The notes beneath the pieces are model-generated. The model saw nothing but the letters and a program-made list of their open reading frames with translations. It did no database searches and had not been told where the DNA came from. A program made the translations under genes and the position numbers. From UBA12567 sp964598425 (GTDB lineage: Bacteria; Planctomycetota; Phycisphaerae; Phycisphaerales; SM1A02), in assembly GCA_964598425.1 (NCBI GenBank), contig CAZRBV010000007.1:12542-76541 (forward strand): a stretch of 64,000 bases of DNA, written 5' to 3'. Positions 19,237 through 28,501 of this stretch are shown here, piece by piece; position 1 is the first letter of the stretch; each line of letters begins with the position of its first letter.

Positions 19237-20947
19237 TCGTCCGGGGGTCGACCCGGCCCAGCACAACCAGCAGGTTCGCATCGCATCGTGGGCAACCGCC
19301 TTGACCATTCTGGCAACGGTCGGCCTTCTGGGCATTCCGCTCAGGGTGTGGCAGTTGCAGCAGTCGCCTGGGAAACAACTCGCAGCCGCTGTTGCGGAAG
19401 ACCTGAGTGTCCGGAGGCCACTCGTTCGCCGCGGCGATCTGCTTGATCGTCGGGGCCGCGTTCTGGCAACCAGTTCACTGGGGTGGGGCGTCTTCATCGA
19501 TCCTGCCCTCAGCGAAGATCCGATGATGCTTGGGGTGCAGCTGCAGAACACCATCGGGATCTCCGCTATCGATGTCCAACGGCGGCTTGCCGGACGACTC
19601 CATCGCCGGTACATATCGATCGAGGGGCTGCTCGAAGATTGGCAGGTTGAACGACTCAGAGCCGAAGCCTTGTCCGGTATCGGCATGGAGCGACGTGCAA
19701 TCAGACACTACCCACTCTCAGACACGGCCGAATCTCTTGTAGGCACTGTCGGATTCGATCACGGCGGCCTCTCCGGACTCGAGCACTCACTCCAGAGGGC
19801 GCTCGACTCGGAACAAGGAAGAATCGTGAGTGTGCGTGATGTCCGAAGACGGACCATGTGGATCCCTCCCAACGGATTCGATCCGGGAGAGAACGGCGAC
19901 TCGGTACGCCTGAGTATCGATCTGGTCATCCAACGCATGGCTGAAGATCGCCTTGAATCAGCCGTCTCTGCATACGGAGCGGCCGGAGGCCGGGTCGTCA
20001 TCATGGACCCCGCGAGCGGCGAGCTCCTCGCCGTCGCCGACATCGATCGAGGCAGCACAACACACAACCCCCACCTTCGCAGAAACCGTTGCGTGAGTGA
20101 TCCCTACGAGCCCGGATCCACCTTCAAGCCATTCGTCTGGGCGTTGGCAACGGAGGCTGGCGCCGCAGATCCGGACGAAATCCTGCCGACACCCAGCACC
20201 GGACCGCACCGCACATCGTTTGGTCGCCGCATTCGTGATGCGCATGACCGCGGGCCGACTTCGTGGCGGGATGTTCTGGTCTACTCCCTCAACAGCGGTA
20301 TGGCCATCGTCGCTGAGCGATTGCCACATGAGCTGCTCAGTGAGAGCGTGGCAAAGCTGGGCTTTGGGCGAACAACAGGGTGTGGTATCCCTGGGGAAAC
20401 CGTCGGCATTGTGACCCCGGCATCGAAGTGGTCCACGTACACACAGACCTCTGTCGCCATGGGACACGAGATTGCCGTCACGCCGATCCAGATGGCAAGG
20501 GCCTTCTCTGCCTTCGCGGCCGAAGGCAGAATCCCGGCAGCCACGATTCATGCAGGCCGAAATCAGGAGGATTCTTTCTCAGTCGCCGTGTTCGAACCTG
20601 ACACTGCAGATCTTGCCCGCCAGACCATGCAGCGGGTCATGACTGAGGGCACGGGCAAGCGAGTTCAATCATCCCAGTACTCGATGTTTGGCAAGTCGGG
20701 CACCGCCCAACTCCCCAAGGCCGAAGGGGGCGGATACCACGAACATCGATACGTATCCAGCTTCATTGCAGGCGCCCCGGTCCACGACACTCGGCTCATC
20801 GTGCTTTGCGTCATAGACGACCCCGACCGGTCACTCGGCCGCTGGTATGGCGGATCAACAGCAGGTCCGGTTGTTCGGGATCTCGTCGATAGCGTCCTGC
20901 CCTACCTTGGCGTCGCCCCCGATCAACTCCAAGCCGCCGCCGATTGA
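19229..20947 (+). CDS. ftsI: Septal peptidoglycan transpeptidase (penicillin-binding protein, FtsI-like)
   Basis: 572 residues, near the usual FtsI length. A class B penicillin-binding protein that cross-links septal peptidoglycan. There is one N-terminal membrane segment at ~20-37, a dimerisation domain beginning RGDLLDRRGRVLA, and the transpeptidase domain with Ser297-TF-Lys300, Ser353-L-Asn355 and Lys489-SGT. All three active-site motifs are intact, and there are no PASTA repeats. It shows that this organism keeps peptidoglycan division machinery, which not all planctomycetes were thought to have. It is the last gene of the plus-strand run; no murE follows. Confidence 0.93.
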   Translation: MIDRPGVDPAQHNQQVRIASWATALTILATVGLLGIPLRVWQLQQSPGKQLAAAVAEDLSVRRPLVRRGDLLDRRGRVLATSSLGWGVFIDPALSEDPMMLGVQLQNTIGISAIDVQRRLAGRLHRRYISIEGLLEDWQVERLRAEALSGIGMERRAIRHYPLSDTAESLVGTVGFDHGGLSGLEHSLQRALDSEQGRIVSVRDVRRRTMWIPPNGFDPGENGDSVRLSIDLVIQRMAEDRLESAVSAYGAAGGRVVIMDPASGELLAVADIDRGSTTHNPHLRRNRCVSDPYEPGSTFKPFVWALATEAGAADPDEILPTPSTGPHRTSFGRRIRDAHDRGPTSWRDVLVYSLNSGMAIVAERLPHELLSESVAKLGFGRTTGCGIPGETVGIVTPASKWSTYTQTSVAMGHEIAVTPIQMARAFSAFAAEGRIPAATIHAGRNQEDSFSVAVFEPDTADLARQTMQRVMTEGTGKRVQSSQYSMFGKSGTAQLPKAEGGGYHEHRYVSSFIAGAPVHDTRLIVLCVIDDPDRSLGRWYGGSTAGPVVRDLVDSVLPYLGVAPDQLQAAAD

Positions 20948-20954
20948 CCTGCAT

Positions 20955-21962
20955 TCAGCGCCACCCTGGATCCTTCCCCGAAAGCCCGGCGAGCTCACGG
21001 CAACCACCGATCACCAGCAGTCCCGCAACTCCAACGATGGCGAAGGCGATTGCAGCCTCCCACGCGCCGATCGCGCGGCACCACGCCGCGGCAAGCATCG
21101 GCTGCCACAGCGCGACGTAGCGCACAACTTTCCCCGCTGCGATCATCCTTGAAGAAGCCGTCGCGATCTTCCATCTCACCAGAATGACGAGCAGCACCGC
21201 CGCGCCGAAAGGCCAGAGCAGCTGCCAGGCACTCATTGCCTCCGGCCACAGCGACCACCCGCCCCCCGCCTGCAGCGTGACAATCACACCGGACATCATC
21301 GCCCAACCTGCGATCACCGCTGGGATTGCTCGAAGCGAAAGGACTGGCCGCTTGTCCGCAAGCATGTGCACCCCAATTGATGTCGCCACGATGATCGACA
21401 TCAACATCCATACTGCCAGCGGCAGGGGCATCCGCCAGTCGGGCACAAGCATGATGCCAGCCAGGAGTGCGCCCGGCACAAGCAAGCCGATTCCCGGGAT
21501 GAACCTCGATACCGCAGTGTGAAAGAGAAGCAATGTCGCCAGCACAAGCAACACGTAAGTCGCATCGCCCCCCAGCACTGAAGCAGCAAACATCGCCAGA
21601 AGTATGGATCCGACCAATACGATGATTCCAGGGCCGGTGGCCTGCAATGGGCTGCTGCCACGAATGACTTCGTCTCGCCGGTGGTCAAGAAGGTCGTTCA
21701 GGACACCGCCGAAAATGACGAGTGACACGGCCGCCGTCGCCGCAGCGATGCTCGCGGGCAACGGGGCCAGAGGAAGAACGACTTGGCTGCCCCCGCCCAG
21801 GTGCCTGGTCACCACAACGGCCAGCACGGCGTCACAGGCAACGCCAAACATGATCGTGCCCCGCGTATGTCCATCGTGAAGTCTGGGCAGTGTTCTTCTC
21901 CCAACCGGCAGGCAGTCGCTCGTTCGCGGTACGATAGTCCGCTCGGCGTCAAGGTGCCCCAT
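20955..21962 (-). CDS. UbiA-family polyprenyl/aromatic prenyltransferase
   Basis: 335 residues, hydrophobic, eight or nine predicted membrane helices. The first Asp-rich motif NDLLDHRRDEVIRG matches the UbiA NDxxDxxxD site that binds Mg and prenyl diphosphate. A clear second motif is less obvious (GVHMLADKRP). The substrate cannot be assigned: quinone, heme O or lipid precursors are all possible. The start ATG 21962 overlaps the proposed ribH start; an internal ATG at 21851 gives a shorter protein that begins just before the first helix. It converges with ftsI, leaving seven bases between stops. Confidence 0.75.
   Translation of the reverse strand: MGHLDAERTIVPRTSDCLPVGRRTLPRLHDGHTRGTIMFGVACDAVLAVVVTRHLGGGSQVVLPLAPLPASIAAATAAVSLVIFGGVLNDLLDHRRDEVIRGSSPLQATGPGIIVLVGSILLAMFAASVLGGDATYVLLVLATLLLFHTAVSRFIPGIGLLVPGALLAGIMLVPDWRMPLPLAVWMLMSIIVATSIGVHMLADKRPVLSLRAIPAVIAGWAMMSGVIVTLQAGGGWSLWPEAMSAWQLLWPFGAAVLLVILVRWKIATASSRMIAAGKVVRYVALWQPMLAAAWCRAIGAWEAAIAFAIVGVAGLLVIGGCRELAGLSGKDPGWR
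21928..21935 (+). promoter_or_regulatory. GGTACGAT element, candidate -10 upstream of ribH
   Basis: GGTACGAT lies 26 bases before the TTG start of ribH and shares its core with elements at 13167 and 36445. No convincing -35 box was seen. Confidence 0.3.
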
Positions 21963-22477
21963 TGTCAACGGATCAACTTACCGTGCCCCAGTACCAACAA
22001 ACCCATACCACCCACACTGCCTCGGGCCTGCGAATTGCTCTGGCAGTCTCCATGTACCACGAGGACATCGTTGGACCTCTGGAAGCAGCCGCCCGCGAGG
22101 CCTTTCTTGAGGCTGGCGGCGACAGCGCCCAGTTGTCCGTCATGCGATGTGCTGGGGCCTGGGAACTTCCTTCAGCGATCGCAGCCATGCGTGATCGACT
22201 GGAACCGGCCCCACAGGCCTATGTGGCATTGGGGTGCGTCATCAAGGGCGATACGTCCCACGATCGATGGATCATCGGGGCGGCCTGCGCCGAGCTGGCC
22301 CGGCTTTCGGTGCGATTGACGTTGCCGGTGGGGATGGGATTGCTGACCTGCGACACCATTGAGCAGGCTCGTGAGCGAGCGGGTGGGTCGCGGGGCAACA
22401 AGGGGCGAGAAGCAATGCTCGCAACAATCCTGCAAGCCAATGAGATGAATCAACTCGAGTGGGGACGAGACGCATGA
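21962..22477 (+). CDS. ribH: 6,7-dimethyl-8-ribityllumazine synthase
   Basis: 171 residues, usual size. It joins the ribityl pyrimidine and dihydroxybutanone phosphate in riboflavin synthesis, typically as a 60-mer or pentamer. It shows GAWELPSAI (substrate loop), ALGCVIKGDTSHDRWI, and GLLTCDTIEQARERAGG with NKGREA near the end. The start is TTG 21962 or GTG 21983; both leave the conserved core intact. The stop overlaps nusB as ATGA, a common ribH-nusB pairing. Confidence 0.93.
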   Translation: MSTDQLTVPQYQQTHTTHTASGLRIALAVSMYHEDIVGPLEAAAREAFLEAGGDSAQLSVMRCAGAWELPSAIAAMRDRLEPAPQAYVALGCVIKGDTSHDRWIIGAACAELARLSVRLTLPVGMGLLTCDTIEQARERAGGSRGNKGREAMLATILQANEMNQLEWGRDA

Positions 22478-22935
22478 ACGACCATCATGTGATCCGCCGG
22501 GGCGCCCTGCTGGCGCTGTGCCAGTTTGATTCTGGCCGGGATGACGATCTCGATTCGGTTCGCGAAGGACTGCTGGCCGCAGAGATTGACGAGCGCCTGG
22601 TGGATGCCGCCATGTCTCTGGCAACCGACACGTGGTCCGCCCGCGAGGAGGTGGACAGGCTGATCGCGCCGCTGACCACAGACTGGCCTCGCCACCGCCA
22701 GCCGCTCCTGGACCGTTGCGTGCTGCGGCTTGCAGCGTGGGAGATCTCTTCCGAGCGGGTGCCGCCAAAGGTCGCCATCAACGAAGCAATCGACCTTGTG
22801 CGAGAGTTCAGCACGGCAGACTCGCCTCGATTCGTCAACGGCGTCCTCGACCGGCTCTGGCACGATGCACCAGACCCAGTCAAGACATCCCCTCTGCCAG
22901 GCGATCACGAAGTTTCTCCGGATGCAGTGAACTGA
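22474..22935 (+). CDS. nusB: Transcription antitermination factor NusB
   Basis: 153 residues, all-helical NusB fold: IRRGALLALCQFD near the N-terminus, and LLDRCVLRLAAWEI...VPPKVAINEAIDLVREFS...RFVNGVLDRL near the C-terminus. With NusE (S10) it binds boxA RNA and supports rRNA transcription. The ATG overlaps the ribH stop; its own TGA shares its last base with the ftsY ATG. Confidence 0.94.
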   Translation: MNDHHVIRRGALLALCQFDSGRDDDLDSVREGLLAAEIDERLVDAAMSLATDTWSAREEVDRLIAPLTTDWPRHRQPLLDRCVLRLAAWEISSERVPPKVAINEAIDLVREFSTADSPRFVNGVLDRLWHDAPDPVKTSPLPGDHEVSPDAVN

Positions 22936-23858
22936 TGGGCATTCTTCGGTCCACGTTCGGAGCATTGCGGCGAGGACTCGACCGGACCCGTGACGCACTG
23001 GGCGGTTCGCTCAGCAGAGTGATTCGCGGCCGCCGGCTCGATGCCGAGACGATCGGGGTGATAGAAACCTATCTGCTTCAGGCGGACGTCGGTACTGCGA
23101 CAACTCAGGAACTCGTCTCCACCCTTCGCGCCGATGCCCAAGCCGGGCGTATGGACCGGGGGGAAGACGCCATCGAGTTCCTCAAAACCCAGCTCAAAGA
23201 GAAACTGGGTGAAGCCGCTCCACTTGCAACGAGCGATGACCCACCGCTGGTCATTCTTGTTGCGGGCGTCAATGGTGTCGGCAAGACAACATCGGTAGCA
23301 AAGATTGCGCACGCGCTTCGTGAGGACGGCCGATCGGTTCTTCTCGCCGCAGCCGACACATTTCGTGCTGGCGCTGTTGCTCAGCTCGCAATCTGGGGTG
23401 AGCGACTGGGCGTCGACGTCATCCGGGGCGCCGAAGGGGCCGATCCCGCCGCCGTCGTCTGGGATGCCGTCGAAGCGGCGCTCGCGCGAAATGTCGATGT
23501 GCTCCTGGTTGACACCGCCGGGCGGATGCACACAGAGGCGGGGCTCATGCGGCAACTCACCAAGATCCGCGATGTTCTGGCGAAGCGCATTCCTGGAGCT
23601 CCACACGAGGTCCTGCTCGTGCTTGACGCAACGCAGGGTCAGAATGCAATGGTGCAGGCCAGCAGGTTCTGTGAGGCGGTCGATGTCACCGGCATTTTTC
23701 TCGCAAAGCTCGACGGGACGGCCCGCGGTGGCATCACGGTGCCAATCGCAACCGAGCTGGGAATCCCCGTCAAGCTGGTTGGTCTCGGTGAACGGCCCGA
23801 AGACGTCGAACCATTCAGGCCAGACACCTTTGTCGAGGCCATGTTCTCTGAGGAGTAG
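22935..23858 (+). CDS. ftsY: Signal recognition particle receptor FtsY
   Basis: 307 residues, NG-domain form without the long acidic A domain. The GTPase receives SRP-ribosome complexes at the membrane. G1 is GVNGVGKTTS (111-120), then DTFRAGAVAQL, G3 DTAGRMH, and the closing motif AKLDGTARGG...GLGERPEDVEPF. Start 22935 overlaps the nusB stop by one base (TGATG); the frame is open further upstream inside nusB, but family N-termini favour MGILRSTFGALRRGL. Confidence 0.95.
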   Translation: MGILRSTFGALRRGLDRTRDALGGSLSRVIRGRRLDAETIGVIETYLLQADVGTATTQELVSTLRADAQAGRMDRGEDAIEFLKTQLKEKLGEAAPLATSDDPPLVILVAGVNGVGKTTSVAKIAHALREDGRSVLLAAADTFRAGAVAQLAIWGERLGVDVIRGAEGADPAAVVWDAVEAALARNVDVLLVDTAGRMHTEAGLMRQLTKIRDVLAKRIPGAPHEVLLVLDATQGQNAMVQASRFCEAVDVTGIFLAKLDGTARGGITVPIATELGIPVKLVGLGERPEDVEPFRPDTFVEAMFSEE

Positions 23859-24012
23859 CAGCCGCGCCCCACACCCCGGGATGACCGCTGCAGATGGGAC
23901 GCTGGCAGTGACCTGCTCGACTCGCAGAATCCGACCGGCAATCCATCAGGAATCGCCCCTCGCCCTCAGCAGGGAGATCTCCCCTGCCCGGTCACCGATC
24001 CGGTGGCAGCCC

Positions 24013-27000
24013 ATGCGGGCTCGGGGTATTGTCCGCACTGTGCAGGACGCGGTATCAGTCATCTCGCGGTGTTGGATCTGGGCCGCCGTGCTGGCCACAC
24101 TCGCCACTGTGGCTCAACCTGTCCACGCAGTTGCTTCAATCAGCGGATCCAACACACCGTCGACCAAAATGCCGGCCCTGACAGGGCACTCGCTGGGAGG
24201 GCTGGTGCTGCCGGTTGAACCCCGCAATGGTGATATCACGATTCGGTGCTTGCAGGGATGGCACTGGCGAAGCGGAAGTACCCAGCGGCTGATCGCTCAA
24301 GGCGATGCCCTCATCAACATCGCAGGCTGGCAGTTTGAAGGCCAGAGGCTGGTGCTCTGGCTCGACCGCATCCCGAGTGCCGACGGCCTCATTACACAGG
24401 TCGCCCTCTGGATCCCGGAAGCCACCGCCCACACATCCAGTGTCGGGCGAGGCCCGAGCGGTCGAAACCTTCTGGTCGTCGGATCGATCCGGGGCGAGAC
24501 CGTCATTGACACAGCGATCATGACGCCCGGGAAACCCAGAGCGCTCGCTCACATCATCAAACGGTCGGATGACCGCCTCGCCGCCTATGTGGCGGGGCTC
24601 CAGGCGACTCCCCCGATCCTTGAGAACCACCCTGTTGTGGTGGATCGCCACACGCCAGCAGCGGGATTTGTCCCGGTTCCCGGCGGATCGCTCCCCGCAG
24701 CAATTGAAGATCCACTGGTCCCATCCTCGCTCGATGCCCGTTGGCTGCGCCAACCCGGCGCCACCATCGCCTTCAGCGCCAACCATGTCACCGTCGATGC
24801 AGGCGAAGTCGAATCGACGGTACTGATCGATGGCAATGTCGTTGTGCACTATCGACCTGCCAACCGCAATGACGAACTCGGCGCGCTCAGGCTCTCGGCC
24901 GAACGCGCGGTCATCTACGCCAGCCCCACGACACTGGCGGATGCGGCTGACACCATGTCGGCCGACGACGTCCGTGGAATCTATCTCGAAGGGGCGGTTG
25001 TGGCAGAGTCCGATCGAGATGATTACGTCGTTCGCGCGCAGCGGATGTATTACGACTTCATCACAGATCGAGCCATCATGCTTGACGCGGTCCTGAGGAC
25101 GTACGATCGCGAACGAAAGGTCCCTGTGTTTGCGCGTGCCACCGAACTCCGCCAACTTGCGAGCGATCAATGGTCGGGGAAGGGCGTACAACTGTCTGCC
25201 TCTTCATTCGCAACTCCAACGCTGTCCATCGGGGCCGACACTGCGACAATACGTCAGATCCCAGGGACGATTCAGGAGGATGGCACGCAGACCGAAACGA
25301 AGATTGAGGTGACTGGCGTCCACAACACCATCCGTGCAGGCGGCGTCCCCTTCTTCTATTGGCCGTACTTCAAGGGCTACGCGGACCGTATGCCGCTGGT
25401 TGGCCAAGCCACGAGTTTCGAGTCATACAAAGGCATCGGCATTGAGATGAAGTGGGATCTCCCAACGCTCCTGGGCATGGAACCGCTCCCCGATGACACC
25501 CTGACTCTGGAAACGTCAGGCTATACCAAGCGAGGACCGGCACTCGGCCTGAACTGGCGATGGGACCGCCCAGGCGAGCACGGTGGTTTGACAGCGTGGG
25601 GCATCCACGATGACACCAACCGGGACGAAAAACTCAGCACCGGAATCATCCAGGAAGTCCCGAAGACATGGCGCGGATATCTGTTGTTCGAAGATCAGAT
25701 ACAGCTCGGCAACAACTGGAAACTCCAGGCCCAAGCCTCCTGGATTTCCGACGCTACCTTTATGAATTCCTGGCGAAAAGTGGATTTCCGGGAGCGCCGA
25801 GAATACGAGACGAGCCTGTACCTGGCCAAAGACGAGGGGAACTCATCACTTTCGGCATTGATCGACTACTCGCTGAATGACTTCGTATCGAACAGTTGGC
25901 TGCTTGCTTCTCAAGGCTTCCAACTGGAAGAGTTTCCGAAGGCCTCCTATCGCCGCTTCGGAAACGACGTGCTCGACACATTGACGTACAGCGGCGACAT
26001 TTCCTTCAGCCGATTCAAGGCCGTCATTCCAAAGGGGACAGCAGCGGACAACGGCATCACCGTCAACGCATTCCGAGGCCCGAATGTCGCGTTCGGACCG
26101 AACGATGACATCGCGACAGCGCTCGCCCAGCGGGGCATCGGCGAGGACTGGTCGACACGTGTCAACAGCATGCACCATGTCACCATGCCGCTGACCTATG
26201 GCGCTTTCCAGGTCACGCCCTTCGCGTCGGCCCAGATTCAGGGGTTCCTGCAGAATGACACGGCGGTACCCAATGAGGACTCTGACTTTCGTGGTCTTGG
26301 CGGCGTAGGTGTTCATGCGACAACGACGATCCAACGAGTCTTCAATGGCGTCGATAACGACACGCTTGGATTGCACCGACTTCGGGTGCTGCTCGACCCG
26401 TGGGTTCGCACCTGGATTTCCGCTGCAAACTTCAACCCCATGGATGTCCCCGATTACGACCCACTTGTTGATGCCACGGCGCGAGGCGGCGCGATGCAGT
26501 TTGGACTGCGGAATCGCCTTCAAACACAGCGAGGCGGCGCTGGACGCTGGTATGACGCCGACTGGCTGACCACCTCGGTCGCCGCCACCTTCAGCACCTC
26601 GGACGCCACACAGCGGTGGTTTACCCCCAGATGGAATGAGGCCAACCCGCTCTGGTCGTCCTTCGGCAACTTCGTTGATGGTTCGCTCGACTTCCGACCT
26701 GCCGAAGCCATTACATTCGTAGGCGAAGGCACCTGGGATCTCGACCTCGATGGATGGACCCGCTATGCAGTCGGGCTCGATCTCGATCACTCACCGCGAC
26801 TCTCAACCGGCGTGTCATATCGGTACTTCGATGTTCCGGATGACTACGCCGAGGCGTTTCCAAACAACGTCCCCAATGCGCTGGGCGAGCTGCTCGAACT
26901 CGCAGTCAACTATGAGATATCAAAGACCTACAAGGCAACCCTGACCCCGCAATACAATTTCTCCGAGGACGACCTCCAGTCGGTCATGGCGAGACTGACC

Positions 27001-27099
27001 AGACAACTTCCAGACTTCGATCTGACGTTCTACGTCAACTACGATCAAATCGAAGACGAGACCACGGCGGGGCTCCAGCTGAGCAATACGAAGTTCTAG
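24013..27099 (+). CDS. lptD: LPS-assembly protein LptD-like outer-membrane barrel
   Basis: 1,028 residues, longer than the ~780 of enteric LptD. A signal peptide ends near QPVHA (~38). An OstA-type jelly-roll region occupies ~255-430 (FSANHVTVDAGEVES..., repeated YLEGAVVAES-like strands). The C-terminal half is an outer-membrane barrel with GGVPFFYWPYFK and a closing LQLSNTKF; the final Phe is typical of BamA substrates. LptD inserts LPS into the outer leaflet, so this supports an LPS-type outer membrane. The N-terminal ~200 residues are not recognised. GTG 24040 is an alternative start. Its stop overlaps the convergent rsmA stop. Confidence 0.82.
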   Translation: MRARGIVRTVQDAVSVISRCWIWAAVLATLATVAQPVHAVASISGSNTPSTKMPALTGHSLGGLVLPVEPRNGDITIRCLQGWHWRSGSTQRLIAQGDALINIAGWQFEGQRLVLWLDRIPSADGLITQVALWIPEATAHTSSVGRGPSGRNLLVVGSIRGETVIDTAIMTPGKPRALAHIIKRSDDRLAAYVAGLQATPPILENHPVVVDRHTPAAGFVPVPGGSLPAAIEDPLVPSSLDARWLRQPGATIAFSANHVTVDAGEVESTVLIDGNVVVHYRPANRNDELGALRLSAERAVIYASPTTLADAADTMSADDVRGIYLEGAVVAESDRDDYVVRAQRMYYDFITDRAIMLDAVLRTYDRERKVPVFARATELRQLASDQWSGKGVQLSASSFATPTLSIGADTATIRQIPGTIQEDGTQTETKIEVTGVHNTIRAGGVPFFYWPYFKGYADRMPLVGQATSFESYKGIGIEMKWDLPTLLGMEPLPDDTLTLETSGYTKRGPALGLNWRWDRPGEHGGLTAWGIHDDTNRDEKLSTGIIQEVPKTWRGYLLFEDQIQLGNNWKLQAQASWISDATFMNSWRKVDFRERREYETSLYLAKDEGNSSLSALIDYSLNDFVSNSWLLASQGFQLEEFPKASYRRFGNDVLDTLTYSGDISFSRFKAVIPKGTAADNGITVNAFRGPNVAFGPNDDIATALAQRGIGEDWSTRVNSMHHVTMPLTYGAFQVTPFASAQIQGFLQNDTAVPNEDSDFRGLGGVGVHATTTIQRVFNGVDNDTLGLHRLRVLLDPWVRTWISAANFNPMDVPDYDPLVDATARGGAMQFGLRNRLQTQRGGAGRWYDADWLTTSVAATFSTSDATQRWFTPRWNEANPLWSSFGNFVDGSLDFRPAEAITFVGEGTWDLDLDGWTRYAVGLDLDHSPRLSTGVSYRYFDVPDDYAEAFPNNVPNALGELLELAVNYEISKTYKATLTPQYNFSEDDLQSVMARLTRQLPDFDLTFYVNYDQIEDETTAGLQLSNTKF

Positions 27100-27902
27100 T
27101 GGGTCGCTGCAAACAACCGCTCCAGAGTCGGAATGTCGAGTTGCTCACAACGATCGCGTGGATCGACTCCGGCAGCCTGCACGCACTCAATGCCAAGCAC
27201 GCCGCCGAGTTGCTTGCGCCTGGTTGAGAAAAGTTTCGTCACGAATCTCGCAAATGCCCGGCCGTCGAAATCGGGCCGGCCATCCCGGGGGACAATGCTG
27301 ATCATCGCGCTCTTGACCTTCGGTGGCGGCCAGAAGCAACCGGCCCCAAGGGTCGCGATTCGGTGAACCTCTCCTCGGCACTGCACGAGGATCCCGAGCG
27401 GCCCCCATGCAGGCGAACCTGGCTTCGCCACGAGACGATCGGCAACCTCGTCCTGGATCGTCACATACTGCCCCATGCACGAGTATTCGCCGAGAAGAAG
27501 TTCTGCCATGACAGGGCTTGCAATCTGATACGGCAGATTCGCAACCAGCCGAAACGGCCTTCCATTCAGCGCGGCTATGACCTCTGGAGCAAGTGACCGT
27601 CCGCGCCCAAGGCAGTCTCCCCGTATCAGCGCCACCTTCGACCCAAAGCGAGATGAAATGAGATCTGCGAGGCCGCGGTCGATCTCGACGGCCACCACAT
27701 CCGCCCCACGCTCGAGCAGTGGCTCAGTCAAGGCACCCGTCCCCGGCCCGACCTCAAGAACCAGATCACCCTCACCGACACCGGAGGCATCAACGAGGCG
27801 CCGCAACAGATTGTGATCGTGCAGAAAGTTCTGGCCGAATCGCTTTCGGGGCGTCAGGCCGCGTTCGGCCAGCAAGGCCTTGATCTCTGACAATCGCTGC
27901 AT
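27096..27902 (-). CDS. rsmA: 16S rRNA dimethyladenosine transferase
   Basis: 268 residues. It dimethylates two adjacent adenosines near the 3' end of 16S rRNA (KsgA). Motifs: RKRFGQNFLHD, LEVGPGTGALTEPLL (SAM loop), VAVEIDR, and the catalytic VANLPYQIASPV. The start at 27902 is preceded by the efp stop eight bases away; an open frame to 28139 lies inside efp and is rejected. The TAG shares a CTAG with the lptD stop on the other strand. Confidence 0.95.
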   Translation of the reverse strand: MQRLSEIKALLAERGLTPRKRFGQNFLHDHNLLRRLVDASGVGEGDLVLEVGPGTGALTEPLLERGADVVAVEIDRGLADLISSRFGSKVALIRGDCLGRGRSLAPEVIAALNGRPFRLVANLPYQIASPVMAELLLGEYSCMGQYVTIQDEVADRLVAKPGSPAWGPLGILVQCRGEVHRIATLGAGCFWPPPKVKSAMISIVPRDGRPDFDGRAFARFVTKLFSTRRKQLGGVLGIECVQAAGVDPRDRCEQLDIPTLERLFAATH

Positions 27903-27910
27903 GGCCCCAC

Positions 27911-28483
27911 TCAGGCCTTGCCGAGATACTCGCCGGTCTCGGTGTTGATCTTGACGCGTTGCCCCGTCTCGATGAACGGTGGCACGCGAACACGTGCACC
28001 CGTTTCGACAGTTGCCTCTTTGAGCTGGTTCGTTGCGGTCGCAGCCTTCGGCTGCGGCGCCGTTTCCGTGATCTCCAGCTCCACTGCGGCGGGAAGTTCG
28101 ACGCCAAGTGCGCGACCGTCGAACACGGTGATCACACACTCAAGACTCTCCACCAGCCAGTTGGTCGCGTCGCCAAGCAGTTCCCCATCGATCTCAACCT
28201 GATCAAATGTCTCACCGTCCATGAAGACAAACGGCCCCTTGCCGTGGCCGCTCGAATCATAGAGGTACTGCATCTTGCGGCGATCGATCGAAACATCCTC
28301 GAGTTTGTCACTTGAGTTGAGGCGATTCGTCTTGATCGTCCCGGTATCAACACTCTTCATTTTGGCCTGCACGTACGCAGGGCCCTTGCCGGGCTTCACA
28401 TGATCGGTGTCGAGCACAACCTGAAGTTGGCCTTCGTAAATCAACGCCTGTCCCTTTTTCAGATCCGTCGCTTTGATGGGCAT
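27911..28483 (-). CDS. efp: Translation elongation factor P
   Basis: 190 residues, three beta-barrel domains. It enters the E site and rescues ribosomes stalled at polyproline. The tip loop is KPGKGPAYVQAK with Lys33, the residue modified in many bacteria. The C-terminal region ends IETGQRVKINTETGEYLGKA, which matches the domain III signature. Start ATG 28483 follows rny by 18 bases. No epmA/epmB modification genes are nearby. Confidence 0.95.
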   Translation of the reverse strand: MPIKATDLKKGQALIYEGQLQVVLDTDHVKPGKGPAYVQAKMKSVDTGTIKTNRLNSSDKLEDVSIDRRKMQYLYDSSGHGKGPFVFMDGETFDQVEIDGELLGDATNWLVESLECVITVFDGRALGVELPAAVELEITETAPQPKAATATNQLKEATVETGARVRVPPFIETGQRVKINTETGEYLGKA

Positions 28484-28501
28484 GGCCTCAGGCCTCCTGA
28501 T

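Noticed and set aside
23305..24012. Extension of lptD upstream
   Set aside because: Overlaps ftsY in another frame; the signal peptide begins at 24013.
24136..25191. 351-residue minus-strand frame
   Set aside because: Antisense to lptD, no motifs.
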